Origin: Leptospira inadai serovar Lyme str. 10
GTDB lineage: Bacteria; Spirochaetota; Leptospiria; Leptospirales; Leptospiraceae
Reading direction: 5' to 3'
Assembly: GCF_000243675.2 (NCBI RefSeq)
Contig: NZ_AHMM02000008.1
Coordinates: 36,953-100,952, forward strand
DNA: 64,000 nt
Position numbers and translations under genes: made by a program. How positions within the stretch are numbered: position 1 is the stretch's first letter; the number at the start of each line of letters is the position of its first letter. This document shows, piece by piece, positions 47,283 through 56,872 of the stretch. The notes beneath the pieces are model-generated. The model did no database searches. It was not told the DNA's origin and worked only from the letters and a program-made list of their open reading frames with translations.

Positions 47283-47858
47283 TTATTCCCCTGCATTCAG
47301 TAATTGTTTTGCCGCTTTGGCCGCAGAACGAAGCGGGCGAACGTCCCTACTCGTTCGAGATAATAGGATGGCGCCCTCCATTAGCGAAAGTAAAACCTGG
47401 GCGAGTTCTCTCGCTCGAACTTTCCCATAGCCTGAATTTCGTAGGAAAAGTTCCAATCTAGTATTCCAATTTTTGAATATGTTCTGACAAACTTCGTTTA
47501 CCACTCCGTTTTCCGAAGCGGTTTCGTTTGCCGTCGTGGAAATAGGACAACCCTTGGAGAAATTAGAGGCGATCAGTTTTGTTTCCAGAGATTGCAATAT
47601 ATTCTCGATACCGTTTGCCGCGGTTCTGGAATTTTTCAAGACGCGTTGGAAAAATTCCCCCATTTCCTCGCCGGAGATCGATAAAGCTTCGGTGGCCAAT
47701 TCCTCTTTGCCGCCCGGGAAATGAAAATAAATGGATCCTTTCGGAGCCCCCGAGGCCTCCACGATATCGTTTAAGCCGGTTCCGGAATAACCTCGCATTT
47801 CCAGTGCTTCGGCCATTGCTCGGACCATTCTGTCCCGAGATTTTTCTCCCTTTTCGCC
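47283..47858 (-). CDS. TetR-family regulator (LmrA/YxaF-like)
   Basis: The ATG at 47858 gives 191 residues starting MGEKGEKSRDRMVRAMAEAL; a TTG at 47897 would overlap the likely operator. The helix-turn-helix is LNDIVEASGAPKGSIYFHFP followed by GGKEEL, as in LmrA/YxaF-type repressors, and the C-terminal part has the ligand-binding helices of that branch (FSKGCPISTTANETASENGV). It probably represses itself and the adjacent MBL hydrolase gene, which starts 3 bases after its stop. The inducer is unknown. Confidence 0.85.
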   Translation of the reverse strand, partial: GEKGEKSRDRMVRAMAEALEMRGYSGTGLNDIVEASGAPKGSIYFHFPGGKEELATEALSISGEEMGEFFQRVLKNSRTAANGIENILQSLETKLIASNFSKGCPISTTANETASENGVVNEVCQNIFKNWNTRLELFLRNSGYGKVRARELAQVLLSLMEGAILLSRTSRDVRPLRSAAKAAKQLLNAGE

Positions 47859-47887
47859 CATAAGGCCATTGAATCTATAAATAAATA

Positions 47888-47895
47888 GACCGGTC
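47888..47895. promoter_or_regulatory. candidate TetR operator, TAGACCGGTC
   Basis: The 8-bp palindrome GACCGGTC lies within AAATAGACCGGTCAATATAA, 30 bases before the TetR start. It resembles the TAGACC-GGTCTA boxes described for Bacillus LmrA/YxaF, though only the left arm extends beyond the central eight bases. It may also control the divergent hydrolase gene. Confidence 0.45.
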
Positions 47896-47969
47896 AATAT
47901 AAAAATAGTCCCTTCAAAATAGCAAGAACCGGGTTGAGAAGGCTCTCCTGGCGGTGTATTCTTCCTTTT

Positions 47970-48707
47970 ATGGAAAAAAAAGTGGTTATCGCGCAGGGTT
48001 TATGGTGCCGGAGTAGCTTATACGTTCCGATGGCGGAGAAGTTTCAGAAAAGAGGATATTCTTACTCGATTCCGGAATTACGGAACACGGAGGCGGGAGA
48101 GGACGGAGACATCATCCCCGATTCGAATCGATATCTGGAAATATTACAAAAACATAGTATTGATTGGGAGAATACGATTTTGGTGGGTCATTCGTTCGGA
48201 GGATTATTGGCTCAAATCATTGCAGCTAGGGTAAAACCCAAGGCCCTGGTTCTACTTAGTCCTGTCGTTCCGGTAAGCTACAATCGGCCGGGATTGTATG
48301 CAATCGCATTCGGAATCTATTTAACGTTTATATCCGAATTTTTTACGAAATCTTCCAGGCCTAGTCTAAACGGATTCTCCACCTGGATCTATCAATGCTT
48401 ATCTAGGAAAGAAAAGGACGAGTTATATCCTTTCTTTTTGGATGAAAGTCCTTATGTAGTGCGGGAATGTGTTCTTCCCGGAAGAATGTCCCGGATCGCA
48501 TATAAGTCCAAGTCCGAGATCGAATGCCCCGTTTTCGTGGCCGCGGCAAAGGAGGATAGAATCGTAAACGCAGAATCTTTGAGAAGATTTGCCGATCGAT
48601 ATGCGGGCGGTTATAAGGTTTACGAGAACACGTCCCACTGGATGATTACGGAAAGTTCGATAGATCGAATCGTGACCGATATTTGCGATTGGTTAGACAA
48701 AAAATGA
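47970..48707 (+). CDS. alpha/beta hydrolase
   Basis: From ATG 47970 the protein has 245 residues, starting MEKKVVIAQGLWCRSSLY. The nucleophile elbow is LVGHSFGGLLAQ with Ser75; Asp in AAKEDRIVNA and His in NTSHWM complete a triad. There is no signal peptide, so it is probably a cytoplasmic esterase or lipase-like enzyme. Its stop overlaps the start of the Ada-like gene by 4 bases (ATGA), and it is divergent from the TetR gene. An in-frame TTG at 47934 is an alternative start. The substrate is unknown. Confidence 0.8.
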   Translation: MEKKVVIAQGLWCRSSLYVPMAEKFQKRGYSYSIPELRNTEAGEDGDIIPDSNRYLEILQKHSIDWENTILVGHSFGGLLAQIIAARVKPKALVLLSPVVPVSYNRPGLYAIAFGIYLTFISEFFTKSSRPSLNGFSTWIYQCLSRKEKDELYPFFLDESPYVVRECVLPGRMSRIAYKSKSEIECPVFVAAAKEDRIVNAESLRRFADRYAGGYKVYENTSHWMITESSIDRIVTDICDWLDKK

Positions 48708-49543
48708 ACGTAAAGAAGTCGGTGGAATATTACGAAATGGTTGCGCGAGTGATCGAGTATATCGATTCGGTTTTTCCGGAACAACCTGATATCATCGAAT
48801 TGGCCTCGGTCGCCGGATTATCGGAATATCATTTTACTCGAATCTTTTCGGAATGGGCGGGTCTCCCGCCGAAACGGTATCTGCAATTTCTAAGGCGGGA
48901 ATATGCCAAAGAAATCCTGCAAAAGAGTTCGAATTCTTTAGATGCGGCCATTTCTCTCGGGATGAACGGAACCGGAAGATTACATGATTTATTCGTGACT
49001 ACCGAAGCCGTAACACCCGGGCAATGGAAGACGAACGGAAAGGATTTAAAGATTCGTTATGGATTTCATCCGAGTCCGTTCGGAAATATGTTCGCGGCAA
49101 AAACCGATAAGGGAATTTGTGAATTGCATTTTGTGGACGATCGAACGATCTCCGAAATCGACCGGGCTTTTCGTAAGAAATGGAAAAACGCGGAACTCGT
49201 CGAAGATGCGAGTGCGACGTCGGAGCTGAACGAACTGTTTGAACCTTCTCGGACTAGAATAAAAATTCATCTCTTTGGGACGAATTTTCAAGTAAAGGTA
49301 TGGGAGGCGCTACTCGCGATTCCGGAGGGGTTTCTGATTTCGTATGAGGACCTTGCGGAGCGTGCAGGTTCGAAGCAATCGGTTCGGGCGGTTGCCTCTG
49401 CAGTTGCTAAAAATCCTTTAGCTTATTTAATCCCTTGTCATCGAGTTATTCGTAAAACGGGTGTTTTGAACCGATATAGATGGGGAGCCACTCGAAAAGC
49501 GGCCATCATTGCGTATGAGGCTGCAAAAATCCAGAAACTTTAA
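48704..49543 (+). CDS. Ada-like AraC regulator fused to methylated-DNA methyltransferase
   Basis: This 279-residue protein has an N-terminal AraC-type helix-turn-helix (LASVAGLSEYHFTRIFSEWA) and a C-terminal O6-alkylguanine-DNA alkyltransferase domain with the acceptor Cys245 in LIPCHRVIRKTG. The N-terminal zinc/methylphosphotriester domain of E. coli Ada is missing, so activation by phosphotriester repair cannot occur. The protein repairs O6-methylguanine by suicidal methyl transfer and may regulate transcription. It is translationally coupled (ATGA) to the alpha/beta hydrolase. Confidence 0.88.
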   Translation: MNVKKSVEYYEMVARVIEYIDSVFPEQPDIIELASVAGLSEYHFTRIFSEWAGLPPKRYLQFLRREYAKEILQKSSNSLDAAISLGMNGTGRLHDLFVTTEAVTPGQWKTNGKDLKIRYGFHPSPFGNMFAAKTDKGICELHFVDDRTISEIDRAFRKKWKNAELVEDASATSELNELFEPSRTRIKIHLFGTNFQVKVWEALLAIPEGFLISYEDLAERAGSKQSVRAVASAVAKNPLAYLIPCHRVIRKTGVLNRYRWGATRKAAIIAYEAAKIQKL

Positions 49544-49685
49544 TTCGGAATTATAATTCCGATATCGGTGAATCATTATTCCTTAATAGAGGAATGGCTC
49601 TAAAAAAGACGATCATCTCACTTCTTTTGTTACCTGAACCTGAAGAAACGGTAAAAAACTTGCGGAAGACGCCAGGAGAAGTAAG

Positions 49686-50564
49686 ATGATTTTTGCACAA
49701 GATATTCCGAAACGATTGAAAGACGTCTTGGGACCCGACGAATTGAATCAATTTATCGACCTATTGAACCATGCATTTGAAGTTGAACGGAAATTTTTGG
49801 AAAGTCAGGTTTCGGATGATTTCACCCAGTCGATTGCGGAAGAGTCCGGGAGATTACGGTTAGAAATGCGGCAATCATACTTAGACGCAAGCCGACAATT
49901 CTTAGACTTTCGAGAAAACGTTCAAGAGGGATTGGCAACCGTTGAATCAAAAATTGAGATTCTTCAAGGGCGCATGACTGAGAAGTTCGCATCAACCGAC
50001 ATAAAGATGGAAATCCAGAGAGCAAATATGAACGAAAGATTCGCGCAGACTGACGTGAAATTTGAAATCCTGCGATCCGATATGAACGATAGGTTTGCGC
50101 AGACGGACGCGAAAATTGAGATACTGCGATCGGATATGAACGAGAGATTCGCACAAACGGATGCGAAAATTGAGATACTGCGTGCTGATATGAACGAGAG
50201 ATTCGCGCAAACGGATGCAAAAATTGAAATATTGAGATCAGATATGAACGAAAGATTCGCACAGACAGATGCAAAAATTGAGATACTGCGTGCAGATATG
50301 AATGAGAGGTTTGCGCGGATGGATGCAAAAATTGAAATCCTGCGATCGGATATGAACGAGAGATTCGCGCAGATGGACGTAAAATTCGAAACCTTTCGGA
50401 CGGAAATTCGATCGGATATCGCAGATTTAAAAGTCGACATCCATGCCGCGATTACGAGTCAGACGAGGTGGATTTTTACCAGCCTATTAGGGATGGCGGC
50501 GATCATGCCCATCCTCTTCAAGTTTATGGATAAAATGTTGCGCTACTTAGATATATTGTTTTAG
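49686..50564 (+). CDS. coiled-coil protein with eight 18-residue repeats and C-terminal membrane helix
   Basis: This 292-residue protein starts at ATG 49686 behind AGGAG. After about 96 helical residues it has eight copies of an 18-residue unit, consensus MNERFAQTDAKIEILRSD, with changes mainly at the ends of the array. A short helix and a membrane segment (WIFTSLLGMAAIMPILFKFM) close it. This layout, helical stalk plus C-terminal anchor, resembles the DUF1640/CCDC90-like group, but I cannot assign a function. The stop overlaps the convergent Cys-rich gene by 18 bases. Repeat number is probably variable. Confidence 0.75.
   Translation: MIFAQDIPKRLKDVLGPDELNQFIDLLNHAFEVERKFLESQVSDDFTQSIAEESGRLRLEMRQSYLDASRQFLDFRENVQEGLATVESKIEILQGRMTEKFASTDIKMEIQRANMNERFAQTDVKFEILRSDMNDRFAQTDAKIEILRSDMNERFAQTDAKIEILRADMNERFAQTDAKIEILRSDMNERFAQTDAKIEILRADMNERFARMDAKIEILRSDMNERFAQMDVKFETFRTEIRSDIADLKVDIHAAITSQTRWIFTSLLGMAAIMPILFKFMDKMLRYLDILF
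49974..50405 (+). repeat. 54-bp in-frame tandem repeat, eight units
   Basis: Eight consecutive 54-base units encode the 18-residue repeats. The central units are most alike at DNA level (GAGATACTGCG and ATATGAACGA recur), as expected from recent expansion by slippage or unequal exchange. Confidence 0.9.
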
Positions 50565-51188
50565 ATATTCTTTACCTTTTAAATGGCTCGGGTATAAAAT
50601 GGGAAAATCGTTGCCTGTTCTTTTACGCCAGCGTCTGTACGCCTTACTGGAATCCCAATAGACTTCGTATTCGGATTCCAATCTAAAAAGAAGTTTTTCC
50701 CAAAAGAGGAAATGGTTGTCTATAAATTCCTGGCGGATATCCTTTTCACGCGAAGTAAGCGGACATTTAGAAGTGAATTCTTTCATGAAAACTAATCCGA
50801 CGATCACTCCTCTTGTGTCCAAATACGGTTCTAAGGGGAATGTGCGGCAGCTAATCGAGCGATTTTCCCGTTCGCAATGTGCAACGCCTTTGCATTCACA
50901 AAATGTAATTTTCCTTTGATCGTATTCGGCGAATTCTTTTTTTTCTTCCTTTGTGCCGGGAACGTATTCCTTCCAAAGGTCCGTTCTTTCGGAAAGCATT
51001 TCATACTCGGATTTATATAAGGTTGGGAGTGCGTTATCCGCTTGGCAGCAAACGGGAATTCCCCCGTTGGCGGGGGCGCATAAGGAACCGCAATTGTATT
51101 CGGTTACTTCCTCTTGCAGTAGGGAATAATAATATTCGACTTCTTCCCGTGTGAGCGCTTTCGGATCAAGCTTGGCGGCTCTCTTCAT
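50547..51188 (-). CDS. cysteine-rich protein, YkgJ-like metal-binding candidate
   Basis: This 213-residue cytoplasmic protein has nine cysteines in a pattern like the YkgJ zinc/iron-chelating family: CGSLCAPANGGIPVCC (33-48), FCEC (97, 99), HCERENRSISC (105, 114) and KCP (142). The C-terminal 60 residues are helical and basic. An Fe-S or zinc site is likely; no catalytic motif was seen. It follows the J-domain-like gene with a 23-base overlap, so the two are coupled. Confidence 0.65.
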   Translation of the reverse strand: MKRAAKLDPKALTREEVEYYYSLLQEEVTEYNCGSLCAPANGGIPVCCQADNALPTLYKSEYEMLSERTDLWKEYVPGTKEEKKEFAEYDQRKITFCECKGVAHCERENRSISCRTFPLEPYLDTRGVIVGLVFMKEFTSKCPLTSREKDIRQEFIDNHFLFWEKLLFRLESEYEVYWDSSKAYRRWRKRTGNDFPILYPSHLKGKEYLKQYI

Positions 51189-51783
51189 CGATCTCCTGTT
51201 CCCTCTTTCTTTCTCTTTTCGATAGTATCCGATTCAAGTAAAGAACCCGGAAGAAAAGGTAACCCCCTCCCATCAAACCGGAGGAAAGAAGGAGACCCCA
51301 CTTACGATAGAAAAGGTCGGAATTGGATGAGAGCCAACCGTTTTTTTGAAAAATAACCAGCACCAGGGATACGATCATCAGAAAGCTAAAACAGCCTAGG
51401 AAGAAAAGAGTAGTATTCCGAAGAGACCAAAGTTTGTCTTCCCGTTCGTACTTCAGGAGTAGGAACTGATGGTATAATCTTTGGTATTCCTTCGGCGTCG
51501 TGATCTTCTGGATTTCGAAGTATTGCTCGAATTCCTTCGGAACCCCGTTCGGGTCCAATAATACTAATTCGTAATCTAAAGAACCGTCATATCGTTTTCT
51601 TCGAATCGGATCGGAGAGAAAATAGTATGCTTCCGCGCCCTCTCTTAAAGCTTCGGTTCTCCAGGGAACCCACATGTTCATGTCCAGGGAAGAAATATAG
51701 TTATCGAACGCTTCTTCAATATCGCTTTTTTCGGCGTCCCGAGGCAGTCCCAATAATCCGTAATAATCTGCCTTTCGGTTCAT
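51166..51783 (-). CDS. J-domain-like membrane protein lacking HPD
   Basis: From ATG 51783 (AGGT at good spacing) the protein has 205 residues; an upstream ATG at 51804 adds seven. The N-terminus is like a J domain ([20 protein letters not shown] and [18 protein letters not shown]) but the loop that should hold His-Pro-Asp reads [14 protein letters not shown], so Hsp70 stimulation is unlikely. Two membrane helices follow ([20 protein letters not shown] and [20 protein letters not shown]) and a basic tail. It is translationally coupled to the Cys-rich gene. Confidence 0.72.
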   Translation of the reverse strand: MNRKADYYGLLGLPRDAEKSDIEEAFDNYISSLDMNMWVPWRTEALREGAEAYYFLSDPIRRKRYDGSLDYELVLLDPNGVPKEFEQYFEIQKITTPKEYQRLYHQFLLLKYEREDKLWSLRNTTLFFLGCFSFLMIVSLVLVIFQKNGWLSSNSDLFYRKWGLLLSSGLMGGGYLFFRVLYLNRILSKRERKREQEIDEESRQA

Positions 51784-51927
51784 AACTTTACCTGGGGGAT
51801 TCATTCCTTGGTTTGCTCGTTTCTTCCGATTCTGCCCGAATGGAGAAGATTAGGAAACGATTTTTCAATCGGGAAAACGGCCATGAAATCCCCTTTACAC
51901 ACGATTTCTACTCCAAAAACTCGTCTT

Positions 51928-53277
51928 ATGAGCGTAATGGAAGCTGTGGTCAGGGCCGGTAAGGTTTATATAGAGACATACGGCTGCCAAATGAACGAAT
52001 ACGATTCCGGAATCGTAACGAGTTTAATGCAGGGCGCTCAATATGAAACGGTTTCCGACCCGGAGGAATCCGACGTTATCTTTTTGAATACCTGCGCGAT
52101 CCGCGAGAACGCTCACGCTAAAATCTACGGTCGCTTACAAAGTCTGGGTTATTTAAAAAAAAGGAATCCTTCCCTCGTCATCGGAGTTCTGGGCTGTATG
52201 GCTCAAAATCTCGGGGAGGATTTATTCCACCAGGAACTTCCTTTGGACCTGGTGGTCGGGCCGGATAATTATCGCAGCTTGCCGGATTTAATTTCCAGGA
52301 TTCGAACGGGAGAACACTCCGTTTCCCTAACTCGGCTTTCCAAAATCGAAACCTACGACGAAATCGAGCCGAGGGTCGTTAACGGAGTTCAGGCCTTCGT
52401 CACGATTATGCGGGGATGCAATAACTTTTGCACTTTTTGCGTGGTTCCTTATACGAGAGGTCGGGAAAGGAGCAGGGACCCGCAATCGATCGTAAGAGAG
52501 ACCAGAGATTTGGTGGCTCAAGGCGTGAAACAACTAACGCTCCTGGGTCAAAATGTAAACTCTTATAAATTCGAAGACATCGACTTTGCCGGTTTAGTAC
52601 GTTTATTGTTAAACGAAACGGAAATCGAGAGAATTCGCTTCACCTCGCCTCACCCCAAAGATTTCCCCCTGCACTTACTCGAGTTGATGGCGGAGAATCC
52701 CAGATTTTGTCCGAATATACATTTACCTCTTCAATCCGGAAGCACCGAAGTCTTAACGAACATGAAGAGAGTTTATTCTCGTGAAGAATTTCTGGAAGTC
52801 GTCGATCGAATCAGAGGTTATGTTCCGCAGGTAGGATTGACTACGGATATCATAGTCGGATTCCCGGGAGAAACCGACGAGCAGTACGAAGAAACTCTCG
52901 ATGTGGTCAGGAAAGTCGGCTTCGATATGGCGTTTATGTTCAAATATTCCGAGAGAGAGGGGACGATCGCCCAGAAGCGCTATCCGGACGATGTAGCCGA
53001 AGAAGTAAAAGGGGAACGGCTGACCAAGCTGGTCGATTTACAGACCGCGATATCTTTGGAGCAGAATCAGGCGAGGATCGGAAAAACATATCCTATTCTA
53101 ATCGAAGGGATATCGAAGAAATCCGCTAACGAAGTCTGCGGAAGAACTCCTTGCGGGCGTATGACCGTCTTTCCCATTCCTGAAGGCGAAGATTCCTTAT
53201 CGATGATAGGAAGGTCCGTTCCCGTCACAATCATATCCGCAACGAGTGCCACCCTAAAGGGAAGGATCCTTGCTTGA
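51928..53277 (+). CDS. miaB: tRNA-2-methylthio-N6-isopentenyladenosine-37 methylthiotransferase
   Basis: ATG 51928 gives 449 residues, the usual MiaB length; an in-frame ATG at 51883 is possible. The N-terminal UPF0004 domain has the auxiliary cluster cysteines ([33 protein letters not shown]). The radical-SAM motif is [17 protein letters not shown], and a C-terminal TRAM domain ends the protein. It adds a methylthio group to i6A37 in tRNAs reading UNN codons, using two Fe-S clusters. The stop overlaps the next gene start as TTGA, so translation is coupled to the LptG-like permease. Confidence 0.95.
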   Translation: MSVMEAVVRAGKVYIETYGCQMNEYDSGIVTSLMQGAQYETVSDPEESDVIFLNTCAIRENAHAKIYGRLQSLGYLKKRNPSLVIGVLGCMAQNLGEDLFHQELPLDLVVGPDNYRSLPDLISRIRTGEHSVSLTRLSKIETYDEIEPRVVNGVQAFVTIMRGCNNFCTFCVVPYTRGRERSRDPQSIVRETRDLVAQGVKQLTLLGQNVNSYKFEDIDFAGLVRLLLNETEIERIRFTSPHPKDFPLHLLELMAENPRFCPNIHLPLQSGSTEVLTNMKRVYSREEFLEVVDRIRGYVPQVGLTTDIIVGFPGETDEQYEETLDVVRKVGFDMAFMFKYSEREGTIAQKRYPDDVAEEVKGERLTKLVDLQTAISLEQNQARIGKTYPILIEGISKKSANEVCGRTPCGRMTVFPIPEGEDSLSMIGRSVPVTIISATSATLKGRILA

Positions 53278-55052
53278 AAAAAACTTCCCCTTCTCAAAAG
53301 GGGAAAGGTGCTTCGGCCCAATCCTCCGCAAATAGTAAGGCGCGCTCGGCCCGAAAGGGGAGTACGGAAGTTTTTGGCGTAGAGGCTAAAGGCAAAGTCA
53401 GACAAGGAACGGATCTTCGTTCCGTCAGAGTTCATAGCATCGCCGACCTTCCCCCCGGATTTTATGTTCATACGGACCGGGAAAAATTTTGGAGATGGAT
53501 TCCCATCCTAGACCGTTATATACTATCGGAGATCGTTCCTCCATTTTTCGTTTCCCTTCTATTTTTCACCACAGTCTATATGGCTCTCGCTCTTCAAAAG
53601 ATGATCGGTCTTTTCGTGGGGAAAGGCGTGGACCCACTTCGTTTATTGGATTATTTCGGTTACCTTTTGGGAAACATCATGCCGATGACCATACCTATGG
53701 CCTGTCTGATGAGCGGGGTCATGGCGGCGGGAAGGTTATCCGGAGATTCCGAGATCACTGCGATTCGCTCAGCGGGTATTAGCTTCTCTCGAATCTACAT
53801 CGTATTTCTCATTTTCGGAACTGTAATGGCCCTCGTAGTGGGGTATCTGAACTTTTATCTTTCTCCGGAAAATACCAGGAAGATGGAGGAATTTAATAAA
53901 TGGGTTATGGCTTATAATCCTCTTCTCGCAATGACTCCGGGCCAATTCAGCGGGGATAAGACACAGGGTCTGTTTGAGGAAAAGGGACGGACCATGTATA
54001 CCGAGGGAGTTAACCCGGAGACCGGAGAATTGAGCGGAGTCCAAATTCGAGAGTGGACGATTTCCCTCGAAGGGGACGAATACTTTTACATAGGCACTAC
54101 TGCGATTCCAATGGGTGGTTCTCGCTTATCACAAATTATTGCCGCCAAAAAAGGAACCCTCGTAGAAAAAATGGGGCCGAACGGAGAATTCGAAAAATCG
54201 ATCCGATTGAAGGGCGGTTGGATCTTGGAATGGAACCAGGATAAAAAAGGATTCTCCGTTTACGACTTACGCAACGGGGAGATGGATTATAATATTCCCA
54301 AAAAGGAAGAAAAGAAAACATTAGAGCTGAACGTGAGTCCCGAAACATTTACCATGCCGGTGTTAATCTCCATACGAAATAGCATAGAAAGCGAAGGATT
54401 GGAAAACATTCCCGGTCTGGAAATTTTGCACGAAATGGGGTTATCGATAAAAGGAATCGGCGGTTTGAAAGCCATGGTCACTCAGTTGCAGATCGATGTC
54501 ATACAAACAGCGCAGGATCCGACCATTTCCGCTTCCGAAAAAACTCAGAAATTTTCGATTCTGACGCAGTTGGATGCATTGCTGAAACAATCTAAAAAAG
54601 TGCTGGCAAAATTTAATGTGGAGATCCATCGGCGAATTGCGATGCCGATTTCTTGCTTAATTTTTTCGATTATCTCTCTCCCCCTCGGTTTAGTGGTGAA
54701 ACGTTCCGGAAAAGGGATGAGTTTCACGATGGCTGTGGTTTTGATCATAATCTACTGGGGTTTATTCACCGTCGGTAGCAATGTCTCCGATAATAGTAAG
54801 TTTCCGGTTTGGCTAGGCCCCTGGGCAGGCAATATCGTCGTTACGATCATTAGCCTAAATATCATGCTAAAGAGAACGGATATGCGATTGCCTTTACCCG
54901 TTATGAAGTTTTTTGCAAGAATCGGGGAAAGACTTTCGCCTGTCTCCGATTTCCTGACTCGGACTTTCGGGTATTTGGAGCCCCTAAAAACGAAATTGAC
55001 AGTGGTACTCAAGAAATTATCTTTATGGAGAAACCGGGAAGGAAGGGGTTAG
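53274..55052 (+). CDS. LptF/LptG-family lipopolysaccharide export permease, extended
   Basis: The TTG start at 53274 overlaps the miaB stop and sits behind GGAAGG. The 592-residue protein is much longer than typical LptF/G (about 360). A charged N-terminal tail of about 80 residues and a periplasmic domain of about 270 residues lie between the two membrane halves ([39 protein letters not shown]; then [17 protein letters not shown] and [18 protein letters not shown]). [17 protein letters not shown] is the family coupling segment that meets LptB. It would extract LPS from the inner membrane with LptB and a second permease not in this window. Confidence 0.88.
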   Translation: MKKTSPSQKGKGASAQSSANSKARSARKGSTEVFGVEAKGKVRQGTDLRSVRVHSIADLPPGFYVHTDREKFWRWIPILDRYILSEIVPPFFVSLLFFTTVYMALALQKMIGLFVGKGVDPLRLLDYFGYLLGNIMPMTIPMACLMSGVMAAGRLSGDSEITAIRSAGISFSRIYIVFLIFGTVMALVVGYLNFYLSPENTRKMEEFNKWVMAYNPLLAMTPGQFSGDKTQGLFEEKGRTMYTEGVNPETGELSGVQIREWTISLEGDEYFYIGTTAIPMGGSRLSQIIAAKKGTLVEKMGPNGEFEKSIRLKGGWILEWNQDKKGFSVYDLRNGEMDYNIPKKEEKKTLELNVSPETFTMPVLISIRNSIESEGLENIPGLEILHEMGLSIKGIGGLKAMVTQLQIDVIQTAQDPTISASEKTQKFSILTQLDALLKQSKKVLAKFNVEIHRRIAMPISCLIFSIISLPLGLVVKRSGKGMSFTMAVVLIIIYWGLFTVGSNVSDNSKFPVWLGPWAGNIVVTIISLNIMLKRTDMRLPLPVMKFFARIGERLSPVSDFLTRTFGYLEPLKTKLTVVLKKLSLWRNREGRG

Positions 55053-55054
55053 CC

Positions 55055-55963
55055 TTGAGCCCGGCAGGATCCGAAAAATTTGGGTTCCGTCACCTTTTAA
55101 GACGCATGCATAGGGGGCAGTCGGCTTTGAAAACCGCAAATATATGGCATATCACCTCCGGAGCGGAATTCCCCGTCCATATCTGGAAGCATCCCCGTAT
55201 CAATATAGAATTGCGTAAAGTGATCCTCAAGGATTACAAAACGATCGAATTAGACCCTCAGGATATCAACGTCTTTTATGTAAATACCCAAATCAAAGAC
55301 TGGAATGAGATTAAGGACGATTTTTTAAAACGTTTTGAACTGCATCCGTTCGTGGCTTTAATCATTATCGTTTCACCGGATGCCGAGGAGATTTTTCCGA
55401 AATTATCCCCTAAGGGTAAGTCGGAGGTTTTGGAGAATCCCGTTCAACCCAGGACATTACGCATCATTTTAGATAGAGTCATTCAGACGGAATTCTTTAA
55501 GTTGATCGCTAACGAAATCGGGAATAGCTGCCTGGCTAATGTAGGTTTCTTTGAAGGCGTTTTCGAATTGGCTAATAAAGAATATCAGGATGCACATAAA
55601 GCGAATGCCGCTTTGCACGCCATCTTAGAGTTTGAAGCTAAGATAAAAAAGAATAACGAAGACATTAATAAGGCGATTGAGAGAGTCAACGAGCTTAAAA
55701 ATCAGGAACTGCTCACGCTTCACGAACGTCTTAAAGTTTCGGAAATCATCGACAATCTCAAAACGATGGAATTGAAACATGCGTTGGAATTGAGAAAAGC
55801 GACCGAGCGCGCTCTCGAGTATTCCAGTATCGAAGAGATAGAAATGAATCGGATTCTGGAAGCCCAAACGAAATTATTTGCGTACACCGAACAGGAAATA
55901 CGGGAGTTAGTCGAAGAGAATAAAAGACTTCGGAAGGAATTGGGTCTTCCCGAGCATACCTGA
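55055..55963 (+). CDS. coiled-coil protein of unknown function downstream of lptG-like gene
   Basis: A TTG at 55055 is preferred because GGAAGGGG lies six bases upstream and it begins just after the permease stop; an upstream ATG at 55025 overlaps the permease gene. The product is 302 residues. Residues about 30-140 are alpha/beta ([40 protein letters not shown]) and could be a receiver-like fold. Residues 170-300 are strongly helical and charged, a long coiled coil. I do not recognise it. The operon with miaB and lptG suggests a cytoplasmic role near the envelope. Confidence 0.65.
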   Translation: MSPAGSEKFGFRHLLRRMHRGQSALKTANIWHITSGAEFPVHIWKHPRINIELRKVILKDYKTIELDPQDINVFYVNTQIKDWNEIKDDFLKRFELHPFVALIIIVSPDAEEIFPKLSPKGKSEVLENPVQPRTLRIILDRVIQTEFFKLIANEIGNSCLANVGFFEGVFELANKEYQDAHKANAALHAILEFEAKIKKNNEDINKAIERVNELKNQELLTLHERLKVSEIIDNLKTMELKHALELRKATERALEYSSIEEIEMNRILEAQTKLFAYTEQEIRELVEENKRLRKELGLPEHT

Positions 55964-55989
55964 GGCTGGGGAAAAAGCGACGCGAGTCA

Positions 55990-56811
55990 TCAATCTCTTG
56001 CGAGCAACTCCATGACTTTTTTAAATTCGTAGGAATTTTGACCGTACTTGAGTTCGGCGTAACGAATTCCGTGCTTTCTTCTTAAAGATAAATAAGATTG
56101 AGCGTTATCCTCGTCCTTACCTTTCTTGGCAGCCAGATAAAGTCTTTCGTAGCAATGCGCGAGGAGTTGGTGAGGTTCCGGTTCCTCGTTGAATTTCGGA
56201 TCTAAATCGATATATTTTTCCAGAAAACCGGCCGACTGAACGAAGTTTTTCATCGCGTATTGGTGTTTGATCAATTCCCGGTAGACGTCTGCCTGAATCT
56301 CCAAAAAAGAACTCGTTCGCTTAATATTCGGGTTTTTAACTTTATCAAGATTTTGTGATGCCATTGCGAGTAAGCTGATCGTATCTAGTCTCGCCCGAGC
56401 GAGTTCCCTATTCAAAACCCTATCGAAATTTTCGAGTCTTGTTTTTCTTTGCCAGTCGTATCTCTCGGAATCCGGCGATTTTGCCTCTTCGTCTTTTCTT
56501 CTTCGATCGATCGCAGAACTGGTTTTTCTGAATGTATCTAGGGCTTTTCCTAATTCTTCACCGGCTTTCTTGATTAAGGATTTTGAATTATCTTCGGAAA
56601 AATTGCCGAGAAAATCCAAATCGTGAAACTCTAAAGGATTTTCGCTCCAAGGTCCTTCGTTCGTGGATTCCGGAATTAGCATTTCCAGCCTTTTTTCGGG
56701 AAAGCGGTCGTGCGGATCCGATTCCCCCAATACACAAAACAAGGGAATCATAATGATGAGAAGGAGGCTTTTCTCTTTATCGGGCAAATTCCAGGAACGA
56801 AAATGGCGCAT
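55990..56811 (-). CDS. exported helical/TPR-like protein
   Basis: This 273-residue protein has a probable signal sequence (SLLLIIMIPLFCVLG) after a short basic start. The mature part is highly helical. Residues 170-265 form TPR-like pairs (KHQYAMKNFVQSAGFLEKYI then EPHQLLAHCYERLYLAAKKG). The segment resembles what I recall of Leptospira flagellar-coiling (FcpA/FcpB) family proteins, but I am not certain enough to name it. It is a single gene, convergent with the lptG-linked operon. Likely periplasmic. Confidence 0.6.
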   Translation of the reverse strand: MRHFRSWNLPDKEKSLLLIIMIPLFCVLGESDPHDRFPEKRLEMLIPESTNEGPWSENPLEFHDLDFLGNFSEDNSKSLIKKAGEELGKALDTFRKTSSAIDRRRKDEEAKSPDSERYDWQRKTRLENFDRVLNRELARARLDTISLLAMASQNLDKVKNPNIKRTSSFLEIQADVYRELIKHQYAMKNFVQSAGFLEKYIDLDPKFNEEPEPHQLLAHCYERLYLAAKKGKDEDNAQSYLSLRRKHGIRYAELKYGQNSYEFKKVMELLARD

Positions 56812-56872
56812 TCATAAATAAGATCGGCGCCTAGTCGATAAACATAAGCTCGAAACTATGCTTCCCCGCATT

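Noticed and set aside
49822..50440. Long minus-strand frames with repetitive Ser/Ile-rich proteins opposite the coiled-coil gene
   Set aside because: They are shadows of the 54-base repeat on the opposite strand; the plus-strand frame has a good ribosome-binding site and sensible composition.
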